A stretch of DNA of 64,000 bases, taken from positions 349,842 to 413,841 of the forward strand of contig SJOL01001804.1 of NCBI GenBank assembly GCA_004794785.1, written 5' to 3'. The first letter of the stretch is position 1. Each line of letters opens with the position of its first letter. Source of the stretch: Opisthorchis felineus (lineage: Eukaryota > Platyhelminthes > Trematoda > Opisthorchiida > Opisthorchiidae). Both the position numbers and the translations under genes were made by a program. Shown here one piece after another: positions 22,901-31,560 of the stretch. Under the pieces are notes generated by a model. That model ran no database searches. It had not been told where the DNA came from and saw only the letters and a list, made by a program, of their open reading frames with translations.

Positions 22901-24466
22901 ACCAGATTTTATTCCTGGCCCCATACTCGGATATGCAATAAGAACAACAAGCGGTGAATGTGCCGTTGAAAAAATTATAACCAGAAAGTGTGCAGTGTTT
23001 ACACCGCGCATGGCCGAATTCATTGGATGGAACTCGGTACTGCTGCTGGACCTCGCACGTTATTTTCCAGCTCAAAGGATGCAATGTGAAAGCAAATCAG
23101 GTTTCATTTCCTTCTCAGGGGCCAAAAGACTGTTCCTTGTAAGGCACTCCTTAGGAGGCTGGTTTCGCTATGGAACAATTTCAGGAGGGAATCAGCGGAT
23201 TCAGGTTCCCAAATATTTAGTCTCACGAATGAGAGCAGATGCGCACGCGGTTTACTAAAACCCCGTCCTGTACACTTCTTGCTTCCACCTTTCTAGCTTT
23301 AACCCGTGCACTGGAGAGCAGCGGTTGCTTTAATTCAGTGCTTGCATTTCAGATAACTGATTTGGTTCTTCTAATTTTAGTCCGTTCTAGGCAAACTGCT
23401 AAAACCCTGTTCGTTGTGGCATGTTTTCCAGTTTGTCTCATCATACGTCATTTAGGCAATTACATACTAGTTTCTTGCAGGTTTACACTGTTGTCTGGTT
23501 ATTTTACCTTCCTCCATAATGGACGATGCTATCCTCCTTTTTATCCAGTTTTCCAGTTGGCTCAACGCGAATCCTCATCTGTCCCGGGCGTGGCAGTTCC
23601 TGCAACAGTCACATCTTCAAGCTCAACAACAACAGCAGCAACCTTTGACAATGGGGCCCGGGTCAAATACTGTACCAGTCGCGCACCAAGGTGGTATGAC
23701 CGTCCCCTCGTCCACCAATTGCTATTCTGTTTGTCAAGCACTTTCAACGGCTCCCCAGCCCACTCTCAACTCACGGTCCGTTCGACACCCACCTCAAGCG
23801 GGATTCGTCCCGAATCAACCATCACTCCCCTTCCCCCAATCCCAACAGTGGAACCCCATGTCACTACAGCATGCGCGATTCCGACCTGCTCCTCCACCAC
23901 TGCCGCCACCCGGGTCTCAACCACAATTTCCTTACTATCAACAAGCATCCAAAGTTGTTGGACCCACTGCCTCTCCAGTAGGGCAGCAACCGCCACAGCT
24001 GAATCCGGCCACACCACGTTATGTTAACCAAATGGGAGTCGTGTCACATCCTTCTCAGTCACAGCTCACTCCGCCCAGTCAACTTCCCGTATCTCCTCCA
24101 ATGGGAGGGGTACCTTTACCTCGAGGTGGAAGCATGATTCCCCATGGGTCGCAAGCCCAGCTGCTTCGACCGGGGAACTCGAACTTGTCTTCCGTAAGTC
24201 TTGCTCCAGGTCCTGGAATGACTATGGGTCCGACCCGTTCTCACCAGCCACACCCCCAGTATTCCTCGTCTGTCATGCTGTCCCAGCTGCTCGGCCCTGG
24301 ACAACAACAGAGCAACGGCAGCGGTGCAGTCAATCTTCCTTTACCCTCTTCACATTACCCTATGATACCTCCAAGTCAAGCGCAGCCATCCCTCTCCCGT
24401 CCAGATTTCGGCCCTTCTAACATACTCCCTGTCACCCCGCACTACCAGGAAAGTGGCAATATGTAG
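13339..24466 (+). CDS. CREBBP: CBP/p300 histone acetyltransferase and coactivator (N-terminus missing, seven exons)
   Basis: Nuclear transcriptional coactivator that acetylates histones (H3K27 and others in studied animals) and binds many activators. The exons 13339-13932, 13974-14910, 14952-15109, 15150-15254, 15307-16186, 19863-22025 and 23549-24466 join in phase to 1,917 residues. Domains (residue 1 = codon 13340): TAZ1 34-113, KIX 185-264, bromodomain 412-525 with acetyl-lysine Asn498, RING/PHD 527-655, HAT 660-1044 with Trp809 and Tyr840 at the positions of the p300 active-site Trp1436 and Tyr1467, ZZ 1052-1096, TAZ2 1119-1204, Gln/Ser/Pro-rich tail, and an NCBD-like segment about 1590-1635. 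The first exon opens on a partial codon after a good acceptor (TTCAATTAG), so N-terminal exons lie upstream. Oddity: one TAZ2 zinc Cys is His. S. mansoni has two CBP paralogues as I recall; which one this matches cannot be told here. Confidence 0.97.
13933..13973 (+). other. Intron of 41 nt
   Basis: GTAAGT donor and TTGCATTTTAG acceptor. Removing it restores the KIX domain: KKF followed by VNVSLSIFP aligns with the animal KIX helix 1 to loop region. Contains an in-frame stop at its start, so retention would truncate the protein. Confidence 0.93.
13974..14910 (+). CDS. CREBBP: CBP exon with KIX helices 2-3 and most of the bromodomain
   Basis: Begins with the third base of the split Phe codon. 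Encodes the rest of KIX (MEKDIFMKSKTAEEYYAAL, matching helices 2-3), a Ser/Thr/Pro-rich linker of about 145 residues, and the bromodomain through ITHPMDLSTIRKKL and the Asn498 loop (LMFNNAWLYNKKTS). The donor is GTATGA at 14911, directly after CCKLAEVF-equivalent Lys, phase 0. Confidence 0.95.
14911..14951 (+). other. Intron of 41 nt
   Basis: Donor GTATGA, acceptor CACTCATTAG. Phase 0. It splits the bromodomain between the KTCTK and LAEFFE segments. Confidence 0.92.
14952..15109 (+). CDS. CREBBP: CBP exon with bromodomain end and RING start
   Basis: Reads LAEFFETTIDPVMQQLGFCC and GREYYY, then CTIQRDAVYYVYKN. This is the last bromodomain helix and the first part of the CBP/p300 discontinuous RING. 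Begins in phase 0 and ends after two bases of an Asp codon. Confidence 0.94.
15110..15149 (+). other. Intron of 40 nt
   Basis: Donor GTATGT, pyrimidine-rich interior, acceptor CTTCTTCAG. The shortest intron in the gene. Confidence 0.92.
15150..15254 (+). CDS. CREBBP: CBP exon of 105 nt within RING
   Basis: Encodes a short linker and KYTVCERCYNEAGDEIRL, the RING Cys pair, then SESSTV. Split codons at both ends. The donor is taken as GTATGT at 15255. The next exon continues with TVQKNLMEKC in frame. Confidence 0.9.
15255..15306 (+). other. Intron of 52 nt
   Basis: Donor GTATGT, acceptor TTTTCGTTACAG. In-frame read-through from the previous exon would also be open for a while, so retention is conceivable but would insert hydrophobic residues in the RING. 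Confidence 0.88.
15307..16186 (+). CDS. CREBBP: CBP exon with PHD and catalytic HAT core
   Basis: Encodes the PHD zinc knuckles (FCKKCGRKWHRVC, FVCNRC) and the bulk of the HAT domain. The acetyl-CoA-binding segment (RRVYLAYLDSVYFFRP), WACPPSEGDDYIFH and RLQEWYQKML are almost invariant among CBP/p300 proteins. Trp809 lies at 15938-15940 and Tyr840 at 16031-16033, corresponding to Trp1436 and Tyr1467 of human p300. Ends in phase 0 at EELFK with donor GTAAGT. Confidence 0.97.
16187..19862 (+). other. Large CBP intron (3,676 nt)
   Basis: Donor GTAAGT at 16187 and acceptor TTCTCTTTTTTCAAG ending at 19862; an AAG acceptor is less common than CAG or TAG. Apart from a hammerhead-family repeat at about 17655-17870 I see no coding or mobile feature. 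Several minus-strand reading frames of about 90-205 codons near 18.9-20.3 kb have no recognisable domain, and the longest (19682-20299) is mostly the antisense of the next exon. Confidence 0.88.
17655..17870 (-). repeat. Partial hammerhead-family repeat inside the CBP intron
   Basis: Shares with the copies at 27.5, 33.0 and 43.3 kb the blocks TACACTCATTTGCAAA, GAATCTCTCGTTTGTGATG, CTGAATGTGCTGCA, TCATGTTTCAGTTGG, and TATACGTAACGCACTACTCA. It is on the minus strand relative to the ribozyme orientation and stops before the ribozyme core, so no hammerhead is present in this copy. Confidence 0.8.
19863..22025 (+). CDS. CREBBP: CBP exon with autoinhibitory loop, end of HAT, ZZ and TAZ2
   Basis: The longest exon, 721 codons, phase 0 at both ends. 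It begins with an acidic then Lys-rich segment (EMDEEDAKRK to KKAKKRKMKR), in the place of the p300 autoacetylated regulatory loop. The rest of HAT follows (KENFFVIRLHPQ, EFSSVRRAKYSTL), then ZZ (TCNMC, HCRQC, LCPRC, KHPHP). TAZ2 has zinc sites His1131, Cys1135, Cys1140, Cys1145; His1154, His1158, Cys1166, Cys1169; and His1179, Cys1183, Cys1188, Cys1193. Residue 1158 is Cys in typical CBP/p300. About 390 Gln/Ser/Pro-rich residues and the first NCBD-like helix (VQLVKQTYNEMRQRG) end it. Donor GTAAGT at 22026. Confidence 0.97.
22026..23548 (+). other. Last CBP intron (1,523 nt)
   Basis: Donor GTAAGT, acceptor CCTCCTTTTTATCCAG. Phase 0. Carries a SINE 45 bp inside its 5' end. A 161-codon reading frame at 22773-23258 has no domain I recognise. 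A second possible acceptor (TTTTCCAG, ending 23556) would shift the frame and is rejected. Confidence 0.88.
22068..22237 (+). mobile_element. Diverged tRNA-derived SINE in the last CBP intron
   Basis: AGATAGCTTAGTGATTAAGG (A-box) and GGTTCGAGTTC (B-box) are followed by TGTCCAGGCTTGGGCA and a body ending AAAAGGCACCGACC. This is the same family as 10828-11014 but much more diverged. It begins 43 bp after the donor site of the intron. Confidence 0.78.
23549..24466 (+). CDS. CREBBP: Last CBP exon: NCBD-like helices and Gln/Pro-rich C-terminus
   Basis: Starts FSSWLNANPHLSRAWQFLQQ, which resembles the second half of the NCBD (the p160-coactivator binding helices) of CBP/p300. A poly-Gln run (HLQAQQQQQQ) and about 260 Pro/Gln/Ser-rich residues follow, with stop codon TAG at 24464-24466. 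In the alternate frame a longer reading frame (23239-24027) is open, but it lacks the NCBD match and splice consistency. Confidence 0.92.
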   Translation, partial: FSSWLNANPHLSRAWQFLQQSHLQAQQQQQQPLTMGPGSNTVPVAHQGGMTVPSSTNCYSVCQALSTAPQPTLNSRSVRHPPQAGFVPNQPSLPFPQSQQWNPMSLQHARFRPAPPPLPPPGSQPQFPYYQQASKVVGPTASPVGQQPPQLNPATPRYVNQMGVVSHPSQSQLTPPSQLPVSPPMGGVPLPRGGSMIPHGSQAQLLRPGNSNLSSVSLAPGPGMTMGPTRSHQPHPQYSSSVMLSQLLGPGQQQSNGSGAVNLPLPSSHYPMIPPSQAQPSLSRPDFGPSNILPVTPHYQESGNM

Positions 24467-24960
24467 GTATATTTCCAAAGAAGCTCCTAGACCATGTGTC
24501 CAACCCCCATTCACTCCTCTTGTCTTTTGTTGCTCAGTGCCTACACACTACCATCGCCCTGAGCAGAGTTGCATAATAATTTTGAGTTATCTTTGTCGTC
24601 TGATTTTCTTCTGATTCTGAGCCACCGTGCTGTATGTGTATATGATTGTGTTAAGTCCCCCCCCCCTCGCCGATCTGCACCAAAATGCTAATGGGAAACG
24701 ATTTGTCAGTCAACCGGATTCGTTTTACGGGCCTTCCTGTGGTGTAAATACATTTAAATGACCTGGCACATACAAAGGAAAAGGACGTAATAATAGTGTT
24801 TTTTTTATTTTCTCCCCACACGGGCTCCAATCTATGCCACATAGTTGTGATTCGTTCCTGTACATGTGTATAGACACCCTTTCTTCCCCTCCCTCCATTG
24901 TGTGCATTCACTCATTCTTTTGTGTGTCAGCTGATGTGTTTTTTGACCATCATCATCATT
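24467..24960 (+). other. Probable 3' untranslated region of CBP
   Basis: Follows the stop codon. Pyrimidine-rich with a C-run near 24658-24666 and a T-run near 24800. I found no canonical AATAAA or ATTAAA within 800 bp, so the poly-A site is not located; AATAAT at about 24792 is a weak candidate. Confidence 0.4.
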
Positions 24961-27440
24961 TCATCAAGCAGGCGCACTAGGTCCATGCGTGGTTCATGTA
25001 TTTCCTATGTACATTTTCGAACAAGAATTTCATTTTCTCTAGTACTTTCATTGTTTGTCACGGACCGCTCCTAGTACTCGTGCCATAGAACTGCATCCAG
25101 GGCAGTTTATCAAGCTACTCCGCTATTTGGTACCATGAGAATCTGATGGTATCTTGCGAAATGAGGTTTGCGGGAAATGGTTCGCAGCTTTTCTTATGTC
25201 GTTCGGGTGAGATGTGAACTCGTATCCACTGTAAATCGACCTTCGATTTTTTGTAGTGGTACGTTTTTTAACCACATTTCCGGGTTTCTGAAGTTTGCTT
25301 ATTGACTTCGTCAGATCTAGTGATATCGCCAAAACACTCCACAGCATGAAATGCTTCTGGATCACAAGGGACTTGATCGAAGATCGAACGCTTTTGAGCC
25401 CAACTACTCCTGCTGGATGCATACTCCATTCCGAAGGTTTGGTATTACGGATTTGGTGGGCATAGTCCATAGGAATGCAAATGCTGACGGCGCATTGCGT
25501 TTTCAGCTAGGCAGTCAACTATCCGTCCATTGCTGTTTTGATATACACAGCACTGCTGTTTTATGGCATACCCGGTTACGGATAGGGCACCTGCTCATTG
25601 TCTTTGTTATTATTTGTTTTCTGTATTTACCGCCTCTATCCGTTACCACGGGCTGCGGTAACCCGAACCTGCGTACTCCTCAACATGGTTGTCAAATTGA
25701 ACTGAACCCAACACTCGTACTTAGGTCTGATGATATCCGACAGTTGGTCTTCGAATTTTTCCTCTGTGGGAACGTAGGCGTCGTTTGCTGCAGAGTGGTC
25801 TGTCCTCTGATGCATATGGTCTGCACCTGCTATTGCGATGCCGCGTTCACGTTGACGTCATTTTGCTGCTCCAATGCAGTTGGAAATGTAAGTCCAACTA
25901 CACATTTGAGACGATAGCTGGCCCACTCGATTTGTTAGTCGGATGATAATGACAGTGGTCTCCTGGGTGTATCAAATTAGTTGCCCGTCGCGTTTTTGCC
26001 GTGGAGACTTGATTGGATCCCGAAAAGCTCAGTCCCACGAGATCGCTCCGTGTCGGGACTTATCAGATGGACGGTAGGCCTCGCATGCCCCAGTTTTTCG
26101 AGATCCGATAACTTTTTCACCGTAAACATCCGGTTTTCGTCTCGAGTCTGTAAGAATACTAGGCAGTGAAGAAGCTGTACCTCAACCTCGGGTGTTTTGA
26201 AGTAAATCCTCCCTTTCTTCGTTTATTGTATCAAGCAGAGCATTTCCCAGGAATGTATGGCACGAATTCACTACAACTTCGAACTAGTGTATCGCTTTTC
26301 ACCTTGCCACGTTTGTAGTGTCCGGTGCTCTAAGTTTAGGTAGTAAGAAATCCAGGTAAATCGTGGGCGCACTACATGATCTAATTCTGGCTCAGTCTAA
26401 TGTTCGTCTTCAAATAGCGATTGCTGCGATGGTTGTAGGGGCAACGTAAAGACCTGGACTAGATCTGTTAAAGGCTTTCCTTCTATGTTCGTGTTGCTGC
26501 ACATTCAAGTTCTTTGCGACCCATTGTTTTGGGAAGCATTTATCTCCTGTTGTCATCAAAAAGTGTCTTCCACTCATTTTTGGGCAGACGCAACCTCCAG
26601 TTGCTTAGGCAATAGGTCAGGCTCGTGATGTTGGAAGTGGATTTAAGTTCTTGAGACCACTCAATCACTTCGTATATTTTTCGGTACACAAACGACCGAT
26701 GTAGTTTGCACGAGAACTATGTTATTCGACTTCGGTAAAACAAATAACGCAAAACTCGTCATATGTCCCCCGTACTCAGGTATCATGAGACAAACATACA
26801 CAATAAACTTGGAAAGTATAACGATGTGTGTTGTGTCGTTAGCAAGCTCTATTCATCTAACTCAGAAACAGACTGGTAGGTTTCACCACGCTTATTTAAG
26901 CTCAATTTAAAGGGTGATCTGGTTTAGGCAAGCGAGGCCTACAGAGAAAAGTTACTACTTCGCTAGTCGATCGATGGTTTCCGCCATTATCCCCTTTGGG
27001 GAGAAAACCTAGAGCGGACGATCTTCGTTGCCACAGATAGTCTGCATCAACCGCATCGTCTGGAATGGCCGGCACGACAGCGTACAATAACAAATTTGTT
27101 TCTTTTGACGAAGAATCAACACGTAGGTTCGTTGGGTTACGTCAAATAAGTACATGCGTCTCGCAAGCACGAGTCGCACACTAACAAGACTACAACTGAC
27201 TATCGATTGGAGGTCAGCTGGGAAACATCTTGATCTAACTACCGCCACTCGTTTGGTTCGAGAAAAAACTGCAAGACGAAGGATGATCGGAAAAGACTGA
27301 TAAATGTTTTTTGTTTGGTCAAACCAGTGGTTGTGATTTTCACCAGCTGACCGCCTGACGAGTCACATTGTTAGCGCGCTTTTAGATTGTGTGTTTACAT
27401 CCAGGACTGGACTGTCTTGTTGATAACATCCTCTAAGGCG
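24961..27440. other. Intergenic stretch without recognised genes
   Basis: Contains a 188-codon plus-strand reading frame (25351-25917) with one hydrophobic stretch (HLLIVFVIICFLYL) but no domain I recognise, and only shorter frames elsewhere. No splice-signal context marks a gene. Confidence 0.5.
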
Positions 27441-27449
27441 CCGAAAAAT

Positions 27450-27805
27450 TATGAGTTACTTGCAAATTACACTGGTGTCAACGGGAGACTCAGCTGAGTC
27501 CCACTCGTTTATGATATTCTTCAAATGAATGCTGCACGAAAGCAGTCTCATGTTTCACTTGGCACGATACTCAAGGTGCCGAAGTATATTTTCTTGATAT
27601 AACGCACTGCTCTTCGATAGCCCACGACCGGTTTCGCCCTTGGGGCTCATCAAGTAAGCGCAGTCCTCCAGTTCCCGTCAACCTTATGTTCTATTTTAAC
27701 AAAAATTGTGTGCCATTCGCGAAATACACTCATTTTCAAATTACACTGGTGTTAACAAGAGACCTAATTGGATTCCTTTTATGATAGTCTTCAACTGAAT
27801 ATGAT
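27450..27805 (-). repeat. Head-to-tail partial tandem of the hammerhead-family repeat (minus strand)
   Basis: The block TTCAACTGAATATGATGCAG (about 27740-27770) and its diverged twin TTCAAATGAATGCTGCACG (about 27520-27540) recur in direct orientation some 230 bp apart. Both carry the ACTCATTTTCAAATTACACT-type and TTACTTGCAAATTACACT-type block before them. This gives about 1.5 units in tandem. Between them lies a degenerate hammerhead on the minus strand (27621-27656). Confidence 0.82.
27619..27658 (-). ncRNA. Degenerate hammerhead ribozyme (minus strand)
   Basis: On the minus strand the core reads CTTGATGA, where the hammerhead consensus is CTGATGA preceded by C; the conserved C3 has become U. 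Stem II is GCCC/GGGC with a 3-nt loop, then CGAAA, and stem III as the palindrome ACCGGT followed by C at the cleavage position and GTGGG for stem I. The C3 change should abolish or greatly reduce cleavage. The relationship to the intact motif at 33372-33410 is clear. Confidence 0.7.
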
Positions 27806-28519
27806 GCAGAGGTTTGGCTCAAAATGAAGTCAGAATCTAATAGGAGCATAGAAATTTCGTTTTGTGGCCACTAGGAGGTCATATGTGGATTCTTCAGACA
27901 GGTGGAACCATCTTATAAATGCAGTCTTGATATTCCAGTAAAATTACTAAGCTGTAAGCTATTGCCTAAGTTCTCCAACCTGGGCAAATTACCATTTGAT
28001 ATTCTGTTGTAATGTTGGAAAGAGGTATTTCTTCTCGTGAACAGTTCCTCTGGCTTCGTTGGCCTCCACTTCACTGGAGACCATCTGCCATACTTGGCAA
28101 CAGCTAACAACGTGTCCATTCGCAATCTTCCGACTACAATGGGCTGCTTTGCCAAGACTCAAGCTTGTTCTCCCGGTAAAAGATAAACGGCTCTACAGGA
28201 AAGCCATTTACGAACGGAACAAATCAGCCTCAAGTCGAATTGTTTTAGATGGGTGGAACTGTCTCTTTGTTTCTGTCTAGGTGTGGGCATCCTGGCAGTA
28301 TCCCAGCCCACATACAACCATGAACTGCACATATACAAACAAACTCATACCGCATGGGCCCTCACGTGGTGCCATCAGCCGGGTCGCCTTACTCGCTGCA
28401 TACAGCAGGGTGGGTAAGCAAAGACGGGCTACTGCTGACGCCTCCCTTCTTTCTCTTTCACATATTTTTTCCTCCCTATCACCCCACCCCATTAATAACT
28501 CACTTTGTAGGCCCAGCAC

Positions 28520-29365
28520 TTAGGACTGATGACTCCGTTCGTACTGCATCGGTTTTGCAAGCAACATCTGCGCATAATCCGGTGCCGACATCCTCAGGCA
28601 TCTCGAAATCACTCTTCAAGCCTGGACGTCCAGTTTGTCTGGCTGCCTTCAATGTCCGTACCCTGAAGCAAGTCAACAAGCTGCTCTTGCTCTCACACTG
28701 GACTCGCTTGGCATTGATGTTTGCTGTGTATCAGAAACAATAATTCAAGATGCAAGCACAGTGATAGAGCTAACCGCCCCATCACTCTCCACTCGCTTCC
28801 TGCTGCGCACCTCTGGTGATCTAGAGGCTGCTGCGGCAGGATGCGCAGAGGTCAGTATCGTCCTAAGTCACTGAGTGGAAGGATCCATGCTTGACTGGAT
28901 ACCCGTTGATGGTCGCCTGTGCGCGGTTCGTCTGGCAACGTCTGTGAAGGAGTGTCACAAGCGAGAAGTTGACCGATGTCTGTTCGTCGTGTCTGCTTAT
29001 GCCCCGACAGACTGTAGCTCTGACACCATCAAAGACAAGTTTTATGACGCCCTGAATGCCATGTTGCGGCGAGCTAAAAACTCAGATATCGTTGTGGTTG
29101 CCGGAGATATGAATGCACAAGCGGGCAGGCTCAGCGCATCTGAGACTCAATTAGGTGGTCGACATGAATCGGACTCGGTACGTACGGACAATGATGGACG
29201 ATTGTTTCAGTTGCGTGCTGACCGCAGGCTGTTTTTATGCAGCACTAACTTCCGAAATAGCCGAAGTCGTCCGGCCACATGGTGTCCTCCAACGGCGTGC
29301 CGGCCATGAACTCAAATCGATCACATTGCCATCAGTTACCGATGGCGCGGATTAATAACTGACTG
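28520..29365 (+). pseudogene. APE-type endonuclease of the retroelement
   Basis: AAFNVRTL at 28642-28665, then after a frameshift DSLGIDVCCVSETIIQD (the SET equivalent of the catalytic Glu motif). A stop at about 28872 follows, then IPVDGRLCAVRLA, LFVVSAYAPTD, VVVAGDMNAQAGRL (GDMN metal-binding motif), and near 29310 QIDHIAISYRWRG in another frame (catalytic DH). The catalytic residues survive, but the reading frame is broken by at least three lesions. Confidence 0.88.
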
Positions 29366-29659
29366 CCGGTCGTTTTGGAACACGTGTGTATTTTCGACCG
29401 CGCACTCGTTCGGATTCGCTTCTCCCTTCGTTTTCCTGGGCCGCGTAAGGTGTGGAAAAATCGCCTGGAAACTGAAAGACTGGTAGATCCCTTAATTAGA
29501 CTATTTTACCAGAAACGTCTTCTAGAGTCTCTTGAAAATGCTCCACCATCAGATGTTAATTCATACAGGGATGAGATTGCCACCTCTTTACACAATGCTT
29601 GAGTTTTGCTTGTGGTAGGGCGCTACCAGGCTCACTCGAGCACTGAATATCAGACTGAA

Positions 29660-30235
29660 CAGTGGCACTGCTTAAATCTCGGAGAACTATCCAAGGCGGT
29701 CCTGAACATAACTTGACGCGACGAATTATCAGACGTCAAGTGAAAGTGAACGTACGTAAAATATGGTGGACACAGAAAACCAAGGAAATGGAAGAGGGCC
29801 AGAAGGCCGGTAATGCCCGAAAATTATTTCAGTTGATCCGTGCGACCGGTCCCCGGAAACCTCGTGTGAGCGAAACCATCAAGGATCAGAAGGGAGTGAC
29901 CACCTTTAATAAAGAAGAACGCCTCGACCGGTGGGCCGAACACTTCGAACGACGGTTATTGAGGCCACCAGTTGTCACTCATCTGAAGCCTACAGTTGAC
30001 GTAGAACCCTGGACGGTGAACGTAGAGCCTCCTACGGCCTCCGAAGTTTATGACTGCATATGTTCTCTCAAGCGCCACCGAGCTTCTGGTCCGGATGACC
30101 TCCCACCCGCATTGTTCAAAGACGGGGTGAAATCCTCAGTCAGCGCTTGTCTGATCTGTTTGCCTGCATTTGGGATAAGGAGATGTCCCAGACAACTGAG
30201 GGGAGTCGGTGATAGTGCCCATTTTCAAAGAAGGG
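29660..30235 (+). pseudogene. Linker between endonuclease and reverse transcriptase
   Basis: An open stretch of 193 codons contains VRKIWWTQKTKEMEEGQKAG, NARKLFQLIRATGPRKPRVS, RLDRWAEHFERR, and RHRASGPDDLPPALFKDG. These are the conserved lead-in to RT in trematode RTE-like elements. It ends in a frameshift before the RT fingers. Confidence 0.88.
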
Positions 30236-30403
30236 GCCCGTAGTGAGTGTGCTAACCACAGGGGGATCAGCTTGACCCCGGTCGTAACGAGACTGTTGGC
30301 GTCACTCGTGCTTCGTCGCCTTATGGTGGCTCGTGAAACACTGACTTGAGAGTAGCAAGCAGGGTTCCGGCCTGGTAGGGGTTGCGTTGACCAAATCTTC
30401 ACG

Positions 30404-30470
30404 GTTGTACGGCAGTGAAGCATCGATGTTGAACACTGATGTCATGCTGTCGATGATGATGATGATGATG
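30404..30470 (+). mobile_element. 67-bp RTE 3'-end insertion with (GAT)n tail
   Basis: Starts GTTGTACGGCAGTGAAGCAT and ends with about six GAT repeats. The first part matches the untranslated tail of the element fragment at 10280-10676 (GGTTGTACGGGAGTGAAGCA). The nine bases ATCTTCACG lie on both sides (30395-30403 and 30471-30479), and deleting insert plus one duplication restores the RT fingers motif DQIFTLRQ. This is an extreme 5'-truncated LINE insertion into a relative. Confidence 0.9.
30452..30470. repeat. (GAT)n microsatellite tail
   Basis: About six GAT units forming the end of the 67-bp insertion. Short 3' microsatellite tails rather than poly-A are typical of RTE elements. Confidence 0.85.
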
Positions 30471-30980
30471 ATCTTCACGCTCCGTCAGCGCTAGAACAAC
30501 ACCATACGTACAAACGACCCACAATTTTAGTGTTCCTGGTTTCCAGGGCGCATTCGACTCGGTTAAGCGGCCTGTTCTCCTTGACACGCTTGCCCATCAA
30601 GGAGTGCCCCGGAAGTTTGTGAACATAATACGTTCTTTGTATTCTCAGACTTCCGGACGTGTGAGAGTATACAGAGAGCTCTCCAAAAGCTTCTGTCCGT
30701 CAGGGGTGCCCACTCTCTTCATTCTTATTTAAGTCCGTGACCGATGAGATAATGAGAGGAACGCTGGAATGTCTCCAAAACCCCGGTGTTCAAATATCCT
30801 GTGACGAAAACCTTGTCGATCTGGAATATGCAGACGACATCGTCCTCGTCTTCGAAGAGGAGGAGAAGGCGCAAGTGTTTTTAAGTGAACTGACCAAAGT
30901 CATCCCGTCCTTTGGTATGCACTTTGCACCCACAAAGTGTAAGGTCATGCTCGTGAATATGCAGCCACTGAACACGCCAC

Positions 30981-31560
30981 TTGCAATCCAGGAGGGAGGC
31001 AATGGAAATTATGGAGCATTTTACGCACCTTGGAAGTTGTATTAGTTCTGACTGTAGTGTGACAGATGAGGTCACTGAGCGAATCTGCAAGGCTCGGGTT
31101 GCGTTCGCTAAATTGAGACATCTATGGCGTCAAAGCGGTATATCCCTTAATCTCAAGGGACGTGCGTATCAGGCTACAGTGCGGGCTGTTTTGTTGTATG
31201 GCTGTGATACTTGGCCTGTTCGAGCAGCGGAACTGAGACGTCTTCAGGTATTCGGCAATCGTTGTGTCAGGACCGTAGCTCGTGTGGGTTGGTGTCGCAG
31301 AATCCGTAACGAGGTAATTAGAAAGCGAGTTTTCGGTTGTGCAACGGATGCTTCCATTGGAGAATGTGTTCAGCACCAGAAGCTGCGTTGGTTGCGACAG
31401 GTTTTACGTACTCCTAACCATCGTTTCCCGAAGAGAGTGCTGTTTTCCATGCCCAATTCAGAGTGGCGGAAGCAGAGAGGTGGCCAATCCTTGACCTGGC
31501 AGAGGGGTGTGAAAAAAATTACGAAACGTTCATACTGGAGTGTCACATTGTGTGTGTAGT
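30981..31560 (+). pseudogene. RT thumb and C-terminal domain
   Basis: A 192-codon open stretch reads EIMEHFTHLGSCISSDCSVT, LRHLWRQSGISLNLKGRAYQ, RAVLLYGCDTWPVRAAELRR, ARVGWCRRIRNEVIRKRVFG, and QHQKLRWLRQVL. The family normally continues past KEITKRLG with a WGPRDPHC-type motif. Here the match ends at KKITKRS, after which unrelated residues lead to a stop. Confidence 0.88.

Larger units (their letters stand above)
30240..31000 (+). pseudogene. Reverse transcriptase fingers and palm with YADD
   Basis: Frameshifted fingers (LTPVVTRLLASLVLRRLMVA near 30270-30330), the insertion at 30404-30470, palm pieces near 30530-30720, and then an open stretch from 30737 reading NPGVQISCDENLVDLEYADD, which contains the catalytic YADD at about 30826-30837. 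It goes on FGMHFAPTKCKVML into the thumb. Confidence 0.88.
28270..31530 (+). mobile_element. Long broken RTE-like non-LTR retrotransposon (plus strand)
   Basis: The most complete retroelement here, about 3.2 kb. In order: a 5' untranslated-like segment (28270-28520), APE endonuclease, linker, reverse transcriptase with YADD, thumb, and C-terminal domain (HQKLRWLRQVLRTPNHRFPK). At least six frameshifts or stops interrupt it, and a 67-bp insertion breaks the RT fingers. It stops near 31530, before the untranslated tail seen at 10280-10676, so its 3' end is missing or replaced. It cannot move by itself. No open first ORF is seen, which suits RTE. Confidence 0.9.

Noticed and set aside
22773..23258. 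161-codon reading frame in the last CBP intron, possible extra exon
   Set aside because: The flanking exons join directly in phase and complete the NCBD-like segment. Inclusion would interrupt it, and no matching acceptor and donor pair was seen.
23239..24027. 262-codon plus-strand reading frame overlapping the last CBP exon
   Set aside because: It is a different frame from the one that continues the NCBD-like segment, runs across the splice acceptor, and its composition (Thr/Ser/Pro repeats) is what a Gln/Pro-rich exon gives when read out of frame.
25351..25917. 188-codon plus-strand reading frame with a hydrophobic stretch
   Set aside because: No domain recognised, no promoter or splice context, and it lies in sequence downstream of CBP with many similar-sized chance frames nearby.
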